Origin: an uncultured Eubacteriales bacterium
Lineage (GTDB): Bacteria > Bacillota > Clostridia > Oscillospirales > Oscillospiraceae
Direction of reading: 5' to 3'
Length of the DNA stretch: 64,000 bases
Assembly: GCA_900317905.1 (NCBI GenBank)
Contig: ONIN01000007.1
Location: 19,671 to 83,670 of the forward strand
Below are positions 7,135 through 17,880 of the stretch, piece after piece. The notes under the pieces were generated by a model that saw only the letters and a program-made list of their open reading frames with translations, was not told where the DNA came from and made no database searches. Positions within the stretch are counted from its first letter, which is position 1, and each line of letters starts with the position of its first letter. The translations under genes and the position numbers were made by a program.

Positions 7135-8160
7135 ATGAAAAAGAGTCTGCAGGACCTGCGCGAGGTCGCGGTCAATGCGATCCTCAGTGCGCCGGGCGCC
7201 GAGGAGCTGGAGGCACTGCGCATCCAGTATCTCGGCAAAAAGGGCGCGCTGACCAAGCTGTTGAAGATGATGGGCAAGCTGGACCCCGAGGAGCGTCCCG
7301 CCATGGGTCAGCTGGCCAATCAGGTGCGCGCCGAGGTGGAGAACGCCATCGACAAGCGCCGCAGCGAGCTGAATGAGATGATGCTCAAGATGCGTCTGGA
7401 GGCCGAGACCCTGGACGTGACCATGCCCGGCAAGACCGCCGCCGTGGGCCACGAGCACCCCATGTACATCGTTCTGGACGAGATCAAGGACATCTTCATC
7501 GGCATGGGCTTCGAGATCCTCGACGGCCCGGAGATCGAGCAGAGCGACTATAACTTCACCAAGCTGAACACCGACGAGGGCCACCCCGCCAGAGAGTGGT
7601 CCGACACCTTCTATCTCACCGAGGACAGCAGCATCCTGCTGCGCACCCAGACCAGCCCCATGCAGATCCGCGCCATGGAGACCAAGCCCCTGCCCATCCG
7701 CATGCTGGCTCCCGGCCGCGTCTACCGGAAGGACGAGGTGGACGCCACCCACTCCCCCATGTTCCACCAGATCGAGGGCATGGTCATCGACAAGGGCGTC
7801 ACCATGGCAGACCTGAAGGGCACCCTGGACGCCGTGATGAAGAAGCTCTACGGTGAGGACACCGTCACCCGCTTCCGTCCGCACCACTTCCCCTTCACCG
7901 AGCCCAGCTGCGAGATGGACGTCCAGTGCCACAAGTGCGGCGGCAAGGGCTGCCCCACCTGCAAGGGCGAGGGCTGGATCGAGATCCTGGGCGCCGGCAT
8001 GGTGCACCCCAAGGTGCTGGAGGGCTGCGGCATCGACACCAGCGTCTATTCCGGCTGGGCCTTCGGCATGGGTCTGGAGCGCCTCGCCATGCGCAGATTC
8101 AAGATCAGCGACCTGCGTCTGATCTTCGAAAACGACGTTCGATTCCTCGAGCAGTTCTGA
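7135..8160 (+). CDS. pheS: Phenylalanine--tRNA ligase alpha subunit
   Basis: The class II synthetase catalytic subunit charges tRNA-Phe as an alpha2-beta2 enzyme with PheT. It has an N-terminal coiled-coil (about residues 1-85), then the class II core. Motif 1 lies near FEILDGPEIEQSDYNF, motif 2 near HSPMFHQIEGMVID, and motif 3 is AFGMGLERLAMRRF. A CHKCGGKGCPTCKGEGW stretch is a Cys-rich insert found in a subset of bacterial PheS. Length of 341 is normal. AAGGAG precedes the ATG. pheT follows after 16 nt and the T-box controls both. Confidence 0.97.
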   Translation: MKKSLQDLREVAVNAILSAPGAEELEALRIQYLGKKGALTKLLKMMGKLDPEERPAMGQLANQVRAEVENAIDKRRSELNEMMLKMRLEAETLDVTMPGKTAAVGHEHPMYIVLDEIKDIFIGMGFEILDGPEIEQSDYNFTKLNTDEGHPAREWSDTFYLTEDSSILLRTQTSPMQIRAMETKPLPIRMLAPGRVYRKDEVDATHSPMFHQIEGMVIDKGVTMADLKGTLDAVMKKLYGEDTVTRFRPHHFPFTEPSCEMDVQCHKCGGKGCPTCKGEGWIEILGAGMVHPKVLEGCGIDTSVYSGWAFGMGLERLAMRRFKISDLRLIFENDVRFLEQF

Positions 8161-8176
8161 GAAAGGAGACAAAACC

Positions 8177-10558
8177 ATGAATTTAAGCAGAAAATGGCTG
8201 GACACCTTCGTGGACTGCTCTTCCATCAGCGACCGCGACTTCGCGGAAGCCATGACCCTCTCCGGCTCCAAGGTGGAGGTGGTGGAGGATCTCCACGCGA
8301 ATATCAAAAACATGGTGGTTGGCAAGATCCTGAAAATGGAGCGCCACCCCGACTCTGACCACATGTGGGTCTGCCAGGTGGATGTGGGCAAGGAAAAGCC
8401 CATCCAGATCGTCACCGGCGCCCAGAACCAGAAGGAGGGCGACCTGATCCCCACCGCGCTGGACGGCTCCCTGCTCCCCAACGGCACCGAGATCCACACC
8501 GGCGAGCTCCGCGGCGTCGTCTCCGAGGGTATGTTCTGCTCCCTCGGCGAGCTGGGCCTCACCCTCCACGACTACCCCTACGCCATCGAGGACGGCCTCT
8601 GGATCATGCAGGAGGAGGGCGCGAAGCCCGGCGATGACATCGCGAAGATCATCGGCCGCGACGACCACGTGGTGGAGTTTGAGATCACTCCCAACCGCCC
8701 CGACTGCCTGAGCGTCATCGGTCTGGCCCGCGAGGCCAGCGCCACTTTCGGCAAGGAGCTGAAGCTCCACAAGCCGGAGGTCAAGGGCTGCGAGGACGAC
8801 ATCCGCAACCACGTCAGCGTCCGCATCGACGATCCTGAGCTCTGCCCCCGCTACACCGCCCGCATGGTGCGGAATGTAAAGATTGCCCCCAGCCCCAACT
8901 GGATGCGGGAGCGTCTGCGCAACAGCGGCGTGCGCCCCATCAACAACATCGTCGACATCACCAACTACGTCATGCTGGAGTACGGCCAGCCCATGCACGC
9001 CTTCGACTTCAAGTGCATCGGCGGCAAGCAGATCATCGTCCGCCGGGCCGCCGAGGGCGAGACCATCCAGACCCTGGACGGCAACGAGCGCCCCCTGAAC
9101 CCCAACATGCTGGCCATCTGTGACGAGACCAAGCCCGTGGCTCTGGCCGGCGTCATGGGCGGCGCCAACTCCGAGATCGAGGGTGACACCGCCATGGTGG
9201 TCTTCGAGAGCGCCAACTTCAACGGCCCCTCCGTCCGCCGCACCGCCGCCGCCCTGGGCATGCGCACCGAGGCCAGCGGCCGCTTCGAAAAGGGTCTGGA
9301 CCCCATGGGCACCGTGGAGGCCGTGGACCGCGCCTGCGAGCTGGTGGAGCTGCTGGGCTGCGGCGAGGTACTCCAGGGCACCATCGACGTTGTGCCCAAT
9401 GAGATCCAGCAGAAGACCGTCAAGCTGGAGCCGGAAAAGATCAATGCTCTGCTCGGCACCGACATCGACGTCGAAGAGATGCGCCGCATCCTGCTGAGCC
9501 TGGGCTTTAAGCTGGACGGCGACACCATCCTGGTCCCCTCCTGGCGCGGCGACGTGGAGCACTACTCTGACATCGCGGAAGAGGTGGCCCGGTTCTTCGG
9601 CTACAACGCCATCCCCAACACCCTGATGCGCGGCGAGACCACCACCGGCGGCTACTCCGACCGGCAGAAGGCCGAGCGCACCATCGGCTCCCTGGCCCGC
9701 ACCCTGGGCTTTGACGAGATCATCACCTACTCCTTCATCAGCCCCTCCTGCTATGACAAGATCCGTCTGCCGGAGGCGAGCCCGCTGCGGGACAGCATCA
9801 AGATCCTGAACCCCCTGGGCGAAGACACCTCCATCATGCGCACCACGGTGCTCCCCAGCATGCTGGAGATCCTGACCCGCAACTTCAACTACCGCAACGC
9901 CTCCGTGAAGCTCTATGAGCTGGGCCGCATCTACTTCAAGCGCGCCGACGGCATGGCCGACGAGCCCAAGGTGCTCTGCCTGGGCGCTTACGGGGAAGAC
10001 ATGGACTTCTTCGCCATCAAGGGCGCCGTGGAGCAGATCCTCAAGGGCCTGCGCATCGAGAACGTCACCTTCGAGGCGGAAAAGACCAACCCCTCCTACC
10101 ACCCCGGACGCTGCGCCGCGGTCTACGCAAACGGCGTGAAGCTGGGCGTGGTGGGTCAGCTGCACCCGCTGGTGGCCAAGAACTACGGCGTGGACGCGGA
10201 GCTCTACACCGCGGAGCTGATGCTGGACGACATGCTGGCCCAGCGCGGCGCCACTCCGATCTATCAGCCGCTGCCGAAGTTCCCGGCGGTCACCAGAGAT
10301 ATTTCCGTCACCTGCGGCGCTGCGATCCCCGTGGCGAAGCTCCAGGAGTGCATCAAAAAGGCCGGCGGCGAGATGCTCCGCAGCTGCGAGCTGTTCGACG
10401 TCTACACCGGCGCCCCGATCCCTGCCGGCATGAAGAGCGTCAGCTTCTCTCTGGCCATGCGCAGCGACGATCAGACCCTCACCGATGACCACGCCGAGAG
10501 CATCGTCTCCAGCGTTCTGGCGGCACTGAAAGAGGAATATCAGGCGCTGATCCGATAA
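8177..10558 (+). CDS. pheT: Phenylalanine--tRNA ligase beta subunit
   Basis: The 793-residue beta subunit has all the usual domains. A tRNA-binding EMAP-like domain comes first (about 40-150: VVGKILKMERHPDSDHMWVCQVDVG). The B3/B4 editing domain follows (about 210-400: NNIVDITNYVMLEYGQPMHAFD and GVMGG.NSEI). B5 is near 400-480 and the catalytic-like core is at 490-690. A C-terminal ferredoxin-fold anticodon-binding domain begins near KFPAVTRDISV. It edits Tyr-tRNA-Phe and supports Phe charging. AAAGGAG lies upstream. The gene is co-transcribed with pheS. Confidence 0.97.
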   Translation: MNLSRKWLDTFVDCSSISDRDFAEAMTLSGSKVEVVEDLHANIKNMVVGKILKMERHPDSDHMWVCQVDVGKEKPIQIVTGAQNQKEGDLIPTALDGSLLPNGTEIHTGELRGVVSEGMFCSLGELGLTLHDYPYAIEDGLWIMQEEGAKPGDDIAKIIGRDDHVVEFEITPNRPDCLSVIGLAREASATFGKELKLHKPEVKGCEDDIRNHVSVRIDDPELCPRYTARMVRNVKIAPSPNWMRERLRNSGVRPINNIVDITNYVMLEYGQPMHAFDFKCIGGKQIIVRRAAEGETIQTLDGNERPLNPNMLAICDETKPVALAGVMGGANSEIEGDTAMVVFESANFNGPSVRRTAAALGMRTEASGRFEKGLDPMGTVEAVDRACELVELLGCGEVLQGTIDVVPNEIQQKTVKLEPEKINALLGTDIDVEEMRRILLSLGFKLDGDTILVPSWRGDVEHYSDIAEEVARFFGYNAIPNTLMRGETTTGGYSDRQKAERTIGSLARTLGFDEIITYSFISPSCYDKIRLPEASPLRDSIKILNPLGEDTSIMRTTVLPSMLEILTRNFNYRNASVKLYELGRIYFKRADGMADEPKVLCLGAYGEDMDFFAIKGAVEQILKGLRIENVTFEAEKTNPSYHPGRCAAVYANGVKLGVVGQLHPLVAKNYGVDAELYTAELMLDDMLAQRGATPIYQPLPKFPAVTRDISVTCGAAIPVAKLQECIKKAGGEMLRSCELFDVYTGAPIPAGMKSVSFSLAMRSDDQTLTDDHAESIVSSVLAALKEEYQALIR

Positions 10559-10627
10559 AATTTGAAGAAAATTAATAAAAATTCACAAATTTTCGTAACT
10601 TTTCTTCATTTTTCGCAAAATTTCCTC

Positions 10628-10655
10628 TTTACAGATTCAAATTTTCTGGTATAAT
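10628..10655 (+). promoter_or_regulatory. Promoter of ireB
   Basis: TTTACA (10628-10633) and TATAAT (10650-10655), 16 bp apart, follow an AT-rich spacer after pheT. Confidence 0.65.
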
Positions 10656-10691
10656 AGACAAATAGAAATTGTCTCCGGGAGGTGGATTTAC

Positions 10692-10970
10692 ATGGGAGAC
10701 CAGAAAACGCAGAAAAGCCCGACCATCGAGATCAATCAGACCAAGAAATTTACGGCCATTGACAGTCGAACGGAAATGAAAGAGACCCTCTCTTCCGTGT
10801 ATAACGCCCTGGTCGTCAAGGGTTACAATCCCATCAATCAGCTCGTGGGGTATATCCTCTCCGAGGATCCGACCTATATCACGAACTACAACGGCGCCAG
10901 AAGCATGATCTGCCGTCTCGATCGAGATGAGCTCCTGCAGGAGCTGCTGAAAAGCTATCTCGGAAAGTAA
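10692..10970 (+). CDS. ireB: IreB family regulatory phosphoprotein (UPF0297, YrzL)
   Basis: The 92-residue protein carries the UPF0297 core [25 protein letters not shown] and ends [14 protein letters not shown], as the family does. IreB in Enterococcus is a substrate of the Ser/Thr kinase IreK and affects cephalosporin tolerance; that role here is by homology. Thr residues before the core ([16 protein letters not shown]) are candidate phosphosites. A GGAGGTGG ribosome site precedes the ATG. In many Firmicutes it sits with alaS, ruvX and a UPF0473 gene; here it stands alone. Confidence 0.92.
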   Translation: MGDQKTQKSPTIEINQTKKFTAIDSRTEMKETLSSVYNALVVKGYNPINQLVGYILSEDPTYITNYNGARSMICRLDRDELLQELLKSYLGK

Positions 10971-10975
10971 ACCGA

Positions 10976-11006
10976 ACTCCCCGGCTCAATGAGTCGGGGA
11001 GTTTTT
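10976..11006 (+). terminator. Terminator of ireB
   Basis: ACTCCCCGGCTC and GAGTCGGGGAGT form the stem around a short loop, followed by TTTTT. Confidence 0.85.
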
Positions 11007-11038
11007 CTGAATTCCGAATAAAAAATAAAAAATTTCTC

Positions 11039-11066
11039 TTGACAAATTCGAAATCTCGGTTATAAT
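11039..11066 (+). promoter_or_regulatory. Promoter of tRNA-Gln
   Basis: TTGACA (11039-11044) and TATAAT (11061-11066) are both perfect, with a 16-bp spacer. Confidence 0.8.
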
Positions 11067-11079
11067 AGCATATGCGCGT

Positions 11080-11153
11080 AGCGGAATTGTGTAATGGTAG
11101 CACACCGGACTCTGACTCCGTTTGTGAGGGTTCGAATCCTTCTTCCGCTGCCA
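11080..11153 (+). tRNA. tRNA-Gln (anticodon CUG)
   Basis: The acceptor stem AGCGGAA/TTCCGCT begins with a weak A1-U72 pair, as Gln tRNAs usually do. The D-arm is GTGT-AATGGTA-GCAC. The anticodon loop CTCTGAC gives CUG for codon CAG. The T-arm GAGGG-TTCGAAT-CCTTC has one G-T pair, and the discriminator G and CCA are encoded. It is 74 nt long. The outermost anticodon-stem pair (C27-U43) is mismatched. Confidence 0.93.
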
Positions 11154-11157
11154 AGAA

Positions 11158-11187
11158 AAGCTCTCACCTTTGGGTGGGAGCTTTTTT
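11158..11187 (+). terminator. Terminator of tRNA-Gln
   Basis: AAGCTCTCACC and GGTGGGAGCTT form the stem with a T-run after it. Confidence 0.8.
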
Positions 11188-11203
11188 CTTTACAAAGGTT
11201 CGT

Positions 11204-11218
11204 GATTCGAACCCTCAC
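11204..11218 (-). repeat. Inverted copy of the tRNA-Gln T-arm
   Basis: Fifteen bases are the exact reverse complement of tRNA-Gln positions 11124-11138 (GTGAGGGTTCGAATC). Confidence 0.6.
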
Positions 11219-11266
11219 ATTTTTGGATCCATCGCACGCAAAGCGTGCCGAATCGCGGAGCGATTC

Positions 11267-11295
11267 GAGGGTTCGAATCCTTCTTCCGCTGCCAA
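11267..11295 (+). repeat. Duplicated tRNA-Gln 3' end (29-bp direct repeat)
   Basis: The 29 bases repeat tRNA-Gln 11126-11154 exactly, from the T-arm through CCA plus one A. No D-arm or anticodon precedes the copy. Only about 112 bp separate the two copies. It looks like the scar of an integrative element that used the tRNA 3' end and was later lost. Confidence 0.7.
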
Positions 11296-11326
11296 AGCCA
11301 GCTCACCGAGGTGAGCTGGCTTTTTT
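11295..11326 (+). terminator. Terminator after the tRNA-Gln 3' remnant
   Basis: AAGCCAGCTCACC and GGTGAGCTGGCTT form a 13-bp stem followed by TTTTTT. It differs from the terminator after the intact tRNA and may be the ancestral one. Confidence 0.8.
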
Positions 11327-11383
11327 GTTATCTGATTTCCGCAGAAAGGAATGGACGGTCATGTGCGCTGCACTCCCCTCTTC

Positions 11384-11499
11384 GTCATTGCGAGGAGCGA
11401 AGCGACGTGGCAATCCGTTCTCCTTCGCATAGACGAATCTTTAAGTCCGCCGCCGGGGGATGCGGATTGCCACAGGCGTGCGCGCTGGTTCGCAATGAC
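11384..11499. repeat. Palindromic intergenic repeat, GTCATTGCGA family, copy 1
   Basis: The ends are GTCATTGCGA and TCGCAATGAC. Inner arms GTGGCAATCCG and CGGATTGCCAC are also inverted. A related copy is at 31780-31953, and a shortened one is at 45762-45803. The 11154-11591 gap holds only this element, the tRNA scar and terminators. Confidence 0.7.
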
Positions 11500-11532
11500 A
11501 AAGTGGCTGCTGCAAATACTGAATCTGTATGC

Positions 11533-11559
11533 AAAAACCTGCCCTGATGGGCAGGTTTT
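11533..11559 (-). terminator. Terminator of the dapF/NagB-like operon
   Basis: AAAACCTGCCC and GGGCAGGTTTT surround a 5-nt loop, giving T-rich tails on both strands. Confidence 0.7.
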
Positions 11560-11591
11560 CGGCTTTTATAAGGGGATTTATGATGAGGGTT

Positions 11592-12257
11592 TCAGAGCTT
11601 CGATGCAGCCGCCTCGTCGAGGTAGACCTCCACGTCCATGTGGAGCTGGAGGAAGGAGGCGGGGATGAATGTCTCCGGTCTGCCGGTGAGGGTTTTCAGA
11701 ACCGCGTTGGCCTTGTCCTCGCCGCAGGCCACCAGAAAGACGTGCTTTGCGTTCAGGATGGTGCCCATGCCCATGGTGAGGCCGTGGGTGGGGACGTTTT
11801 CGAGACCGCCGAAATCCTCGGCCGCGTTCTTTCTGGTCACCTCCGCCAGCTTGGAGACATAGGTGCTGGAGCCGAAGTCCACGCCGGGCTCGCAGAAGGC
11901 CACATGGCCCCGCTCCCCGACGCCCAGCACCACGATCTCCAGACCGCCTGCGGCGCGGATCTCGGCGTCGTAGTCCTCCCCTTCCACGGGGGTGTGGACG
12001 GAGGCGAAGGGGGTCTTGTCGAAGAGTTCTTCTTTCAATACGTTCAGCTGCCTGGGCTCGCCCACATAGTCGCAGGCATTGAAGGCCGCGCAGCCGGAGA
12101 AATCCACACCGCTCTCGGCGATGGCGGCATAGACCTCCCTGGGGACGTCCACCGCCGCAAAGCCAAAGGCCGCGTTGGGGTTCTTATCCACCGCTTTTCG
12201 CAGCTGCTCAGAAATTTCACGCCCCAATTCCGCGGGGCTGCCGATGATCTGTCTCAT
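11592..12257 (-). CDS. NagB-like (glucosamine-6-phosphate deaminase family) protein, altered active site
   Basis: Similarity to NagB is clear in AFNACDYVG, GVGERGHVAFCEPG, NVPTHGLTMGMGTILNAKHVFLVACG and the following KANAV. In Escherichia coli NagB the catalytic residues are Asp72, Asp141, His143 and Glu148. Here His143 and Glu148 remain, but the Asp72 position is Cys and the Asp141 position is Arg. At about 221 residues it is also shorter than usual. It may be inactive, act on another sugar phosphate, or have a binding role. The start is the ATG at 12257, 8 nt after AAGGAG. It follows dapF by 15 nt in one operon. Confidence 0.75.
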   Translation of the reverse strand: MRQIIGSPAELGREISEQLRKAVDKNPNAAFGFAAVDVPREVYAAIAESGVDFSGCAAFNACDYVGEPRQLNVLKEELFDKTPFASVHTPVEGEDYDAEIRAAGGLEIVVLGVGERGHVAFCEPGVDFGSSTYVSKLAEVTRKNAAEDFGGLENVPTHGLTMGMGTILNAKHVFLVACGEDKANAVLKTLTGRPETFIPASFLQLHMDVEVYLDEAAASKL

Positions 12258-12272
12258 AATCAAAACTCCTTT

Positions 12273-13109
12273 TTAGAGGGATACTTCTCCGTCAAATACG
12301 AAGGTGGCCGGGCCGGTCATGTAGAGCAGGTTTGATTCCTGATCCCAGTCGATGTGCAGGGTGCCGCCGCGGAGGAGGATGTCGGCAGAGGGATCGCTGA
12401 GACCCAGCTTCGCCGCCACCGCCAGGGTCGCCGTGGCGCCGGTGCCGCAGGCCCAGGTCTCGCCGCTGCCCCGCTCCCAGACCCGCATCTGGAGGGTATG
12501 GCGGTCGATGACCCTGACAAACTCCGTGTTCACCCGTGCGGGGAACATGGGGTGATTTTCAAAGGCCGGGCCGATCCGGGGGAAGTCCAGCTCCATGGGG
12601 TCAACGTCCACAAAGGTGACGCAGTGGGGGTTGCCCACGCTGACGCCGGAGACCTGCCAGGGCTGGCCCAGCACCTCGATGGTCTGATTGAGAAAGCTCT
12701 CCCCTTCCGCCGCCACCGGGATGGCGCTGCAGCGAAAGTCAGGTGCGCCCATTTCGACCCTCACGGTCTCCACCACGCCGTCCGCCACGTTCAGCTTCAG
12801 GGTGCGGACGCCGGACTGGGTGGAGATCTTCAATTCGGTTTTGTCGGTGAGGCCCCGCTCGTAGAGGTACTTCCCCACGCAGCGAATGGCGTTGCCGCAC
12901 ATGCCGGAGCGGGAGCCGTCGGCGTTGTACATGTCCATGTCGAAGTCGCCGGTCTCAGAGGGGCCGATGAGCACCAGGCCGTCGCCGCCGATGCCGAAGT
13001 GCCGGTCGGACAGCCGGATGGAGACCGCGCCGGGATTGTCGATATGCTCCTCGAAGGCGTTGACATAGATATAATCGTTGCCGCAGCCCTGCATTTTGGT
13101 AAATTTCAT
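12273..13109 (-). CDS. dapF: Diaminopimelate epimerase
   Basis: The enzyme converts LL- to meso-diaminopimelate for lysine and peptidoglycan. The two catalytic Cys are in GMCGNAIRC and TWACGTGAT. KMQGCGNDYIYV at the N-terminus and VSVGNPHCVTFVD are family signatures. Length is 278 residues. AAGGAG precedes the ATG. The next gene starts 15 nt after its stop. The start is back to back with a DUF421 gene on the other strand. Confidence 0.95.
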   Translation of the reverse strand: MKFTKMQGCGNDYIYVNAFEEHIDNPGAVSIRLSDRHFGIGGDGLVLIGPSETGDFDMDMYNADGSRSGMCGNAIRCVGKYLYERGLTDKTELKISTQSGVRTLKLNVADGVVETVRVEMGAPDFRCSAIPVAAEGESFLNQTIEVLGQPWQVSGVSVGNPHCVTFVDVDPMELDFPRIGPAFENHPMFPARVNTEFVRVIDRHTLQMRVWERGSGETWACGTGATATLAVAAKLGLSDPSADILLRGGTLHIDWDQESNLLYMTGPATFVFDGEVSL

Positions 13110-13179
13110 GATTTCTCCTTATGGGCGCATGGGCCCCGCCATTCCCGGGAACGCTATCCGGAAGAAAGGCGGGGATCGT

Positions 13180-13854
13180 TTGCTGATACTCATGGGGCGC
13201 ACGTTATTGTTTTATGCGCTGCTGCTGGCCGCCATGCGTCTGCTGGGCAAGCGGCAGCTGGGGGATCTGGAGCTGTCGGAGCTGGTGGTGACGGTTCTGA
13301 TCGCGGACATCGCGGTCTCCCCCATCGTGAACAACGACGTGCCGGTTCACCACGCATTGTCCCAGCTGGCGGTGCTCTTCGGCTGCGAATGGCTGCTGTC
13401 GTACCTCTCCATGAAAAGTCTCAGGCTCCGGACGCTGCTCTTCGGCAGGCCCAGCGTGCTGATGGAGCACGGCCGGATCTGCCAACAGGAGATGCGGAAA
13501 AACCGCTTCACCGTGGATGAGCTGTTACAGGAGCTGCGGCTCCAGGGGGTGCTGGATCTCAAGACCGTGGATTACGCGATCCTGGAGACCAGCGGCGAGC
13601 TGAACGTGATCCTGAAAGCCGAAGAGCAGCCGGTGACGCCCTCCCAGCTGGGGATCCAGGTGCCGGAGGGCGGCTGGTACACGGTCCTCGTCAGCGACGG
13701 CCGGGTGCTGGAAACGCAGCTCACCGCCCGCGGCCGCAACGACCAGTGGCTCAAAAAGACGCTCCAAACCTATGGCTGCAGCGATGCGAAGGACTGCTTC
13801 CTGCTTTTGATGAACGACGCCGGCGAGACCTACTTCTCCCCGAAGGAGGCTTAG
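13180..13854 (+). CDS. DUF421 (YetF-type) membrane protein
   Basis: The N-terminus has three hydrophobic segments and the family motif [27 protein letters not shown]. The C-terminal cytoplasmic part (YetF fold) contains [35 protein letters not shown]. Related YetF/YdfR proteins have no settled function in vegetative cells. I chose the TTG at 13180, spaced from AAAGGCGGGG, since it restores the hydrophobic N-terminus; the ATG at 13192 is the alternative. The gene is divergent from dapF and overlaps the convergent nrdR by 4 nt. Confidence 0.82.
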   Translation: MLILMGRTLLFYALLLAAMRLLGKRQLGDLELSELVVTVLIADIAVSPIVNNDVPVHHALSQLAVLFGCEWLLSYLSMKSLRLRTLLFGRPSVLMEHGRICQQEMRKNRFTVDELLQELRLQGVLDLKTVDYAILETSGELNVILKAEEQPVTPSQLGIQVPEGGWYTVLVSDGRVLETQLTARGRNDQWLKKTLQTYGCSDAKDCFLLLMNDAGETYFSPKEA

Positions 13855-14315
13855 ACCTCTCCCCGCTCGCCCAGCAGCTTGGTCAGCTCCTGCATGAAGG
13901 TGTTGATGTCCTTAAACTGCCGGTAGACCGAGGCGAAGCGCACGTAGGCGACCTCGTCCACGTCCTGGAGCCGGCGCATGACCATCTCGCCCACTTCCTC
14001 GGTGGTGACCTCGCGGTCCAGGGCGCCCTGGAGCTCCTGCTCGATCTCGTCGGCGATCTGCTCGATCACGGGCAGCGGCACCTTCCGCTTGTCGCAGGCA
14101 CGGACCATGCCGTTGATCAGTTTCGCCTTGTCGAAGGTCTGGCGGCTGCCGTCCCGCTTGATGACCACCAGCGGCAGGGTCTCGATGGTCTCATAGGTGG
14201 TGAACCGCTTGCGGCAGGCCAGGCACTCGCGGCGGCGCCGGATGCTGGTGCCCTCGTCTGCGGGGCGGGAGTCGATGACCTTGCTCTCACGAAAAGCGCA
14301 ATACGGGCATTTCAT
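13851..14315 (-). CDS. nrdR: Transcriptional repressor NrdR
   Basis: The protein begins MKCPYC and has the zinc ribbon CPYC...CLACRKRF, followed by an ATP-cone domain ([25 protein letters not shown]). NrdR senses dATP/ATP and represses ribonucleotide reductase genes. The start is the ATG at 14315, 8 nt from GGAGG; an upstream ATG overlaps that site. The length of about 154 residues is normal. No nrd gene is in the window. On the minus strand, TATAAT at 14377-14372 is a plausible -10. Confidence 0.95.
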   Translation of the reverse strand: MKCPYCAFRESKVIDSRPADEGTSIRRRRECLACRKRFTTYETIETLPLVVIKRDGSRQTFDKAKLINGMVRACDKRKVPLPVIEQIADEIEQELQGALDREVTTEEVGEMVMRRLQDVDEVAYVRFASVYRQFKDINTFMQELTKLLGERGEV

Positions 14316-14439
14316 AGGATGAACCTCCATCTTTTCTTAGGTGGAATATGGTGTTATGTAAATCTAAAAGCATTATAACACACCCGATCCCATATTGCAC
14401 GAAAAAAATGAAAAAAATGTTGAAAAAATGAGAAAAGGC

Positions 14440-14477
14440 AAAAAACGCGCTGCGGACCGGTTTCCGCAGCGCGTTTT
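14440..14477 (-). terminator. Terminator of alaS-hinT
   Basis: AACGCGCTGCGGA and TTCCGCAGCGCGTT form a long GC stem. T-runs flank both sides. Confidence 0.85.
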
Positions 14478-14487
14478 TGAATTGGGA

Positions 14488-14841
<354 letters not shown>

Positions 14842-14852
14842 CTATTTCAAAA

Positions 14853-17498
<2,646 letters not shown>

Positions 17499-17518
17499 AA
17501 TCTATCCTCCTAAAATAA

Positions 17519-17748
17519 AGAAACCCCGCCCCATGTACAGGGGCGAGGCATAAATTACTCGCGGTACCACCCTGATTATCCTTTCGGACATCTCGTGTCA
17601 TCCGATAACGGGGATGGGGCGTCCGGTCCTCCCGGATGGCTCAAAGAGCGGCCGCCGGATCTGCATCACCGAGGGGCTTGCACCCTCCCCCTCTCGCTGC
17701 GGGCAGCAGGAACCGGTTCTTCTCTTCTCAAAGCCAAATACAGGTGCT
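17519..17748 (-). promoter_or_regulatory. T-box riboswitch of alaS
   Basis: Read on the minus strand, GGGTGGTACCGCG (17572-17560) is the intact T-box. The terminator that follows pairs CCTCGCCCC with GGGGCGGGG, ending in TTTCTTTATTTT before the alaS ribosome site. The leader is about 230 nt. I could not place the Ala specifier with confidence. Confidence 0.88.
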
Positions 17749-17776
17749 ATTTTACCACAGATTTCCCGGTTGTCAA
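17749..17776 (-). promoter_or_regulatory. Promoter of the alaS transcript
   Basis: TTGACA (17776-17771) and TAAAAT (17754-17749) are 16 bp apart. The -35 begins 2 nt from the stop codon of the upstream SLH gene. The -10 surroundings, TGTGGTAAAATAGC, recur before tRNA-Gly. Confidence 0.7.
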
Positions 17777-17880
17777 GTCACGCCATGGCACGATAGAGGA
17801 AGGTGACGATCTGGGCCCGGGTGCAGGGTGTGTTGGGCTGGAAGCGGTTGTCGCCTGTGCCGTTGGTGATCTCATTGTCC
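17760..17880. repeat. Tandem-duplicated 3' segment of an SLH gene, copy A
   Basis: This stretch is nearly identical to 19258-19378. The match starts outside the coding region, inside the alaS promoter, and continues through the last SLH repeat. It marks the joint of a tandem gene duplication. Confidence 0.6.

Noticed and set aside
11266-11295. A second functional tRNA-Gln
   Set aside because: Only the T-arm, acceptor 3' strand and CCA are present; there is no D-arm or anticodon.
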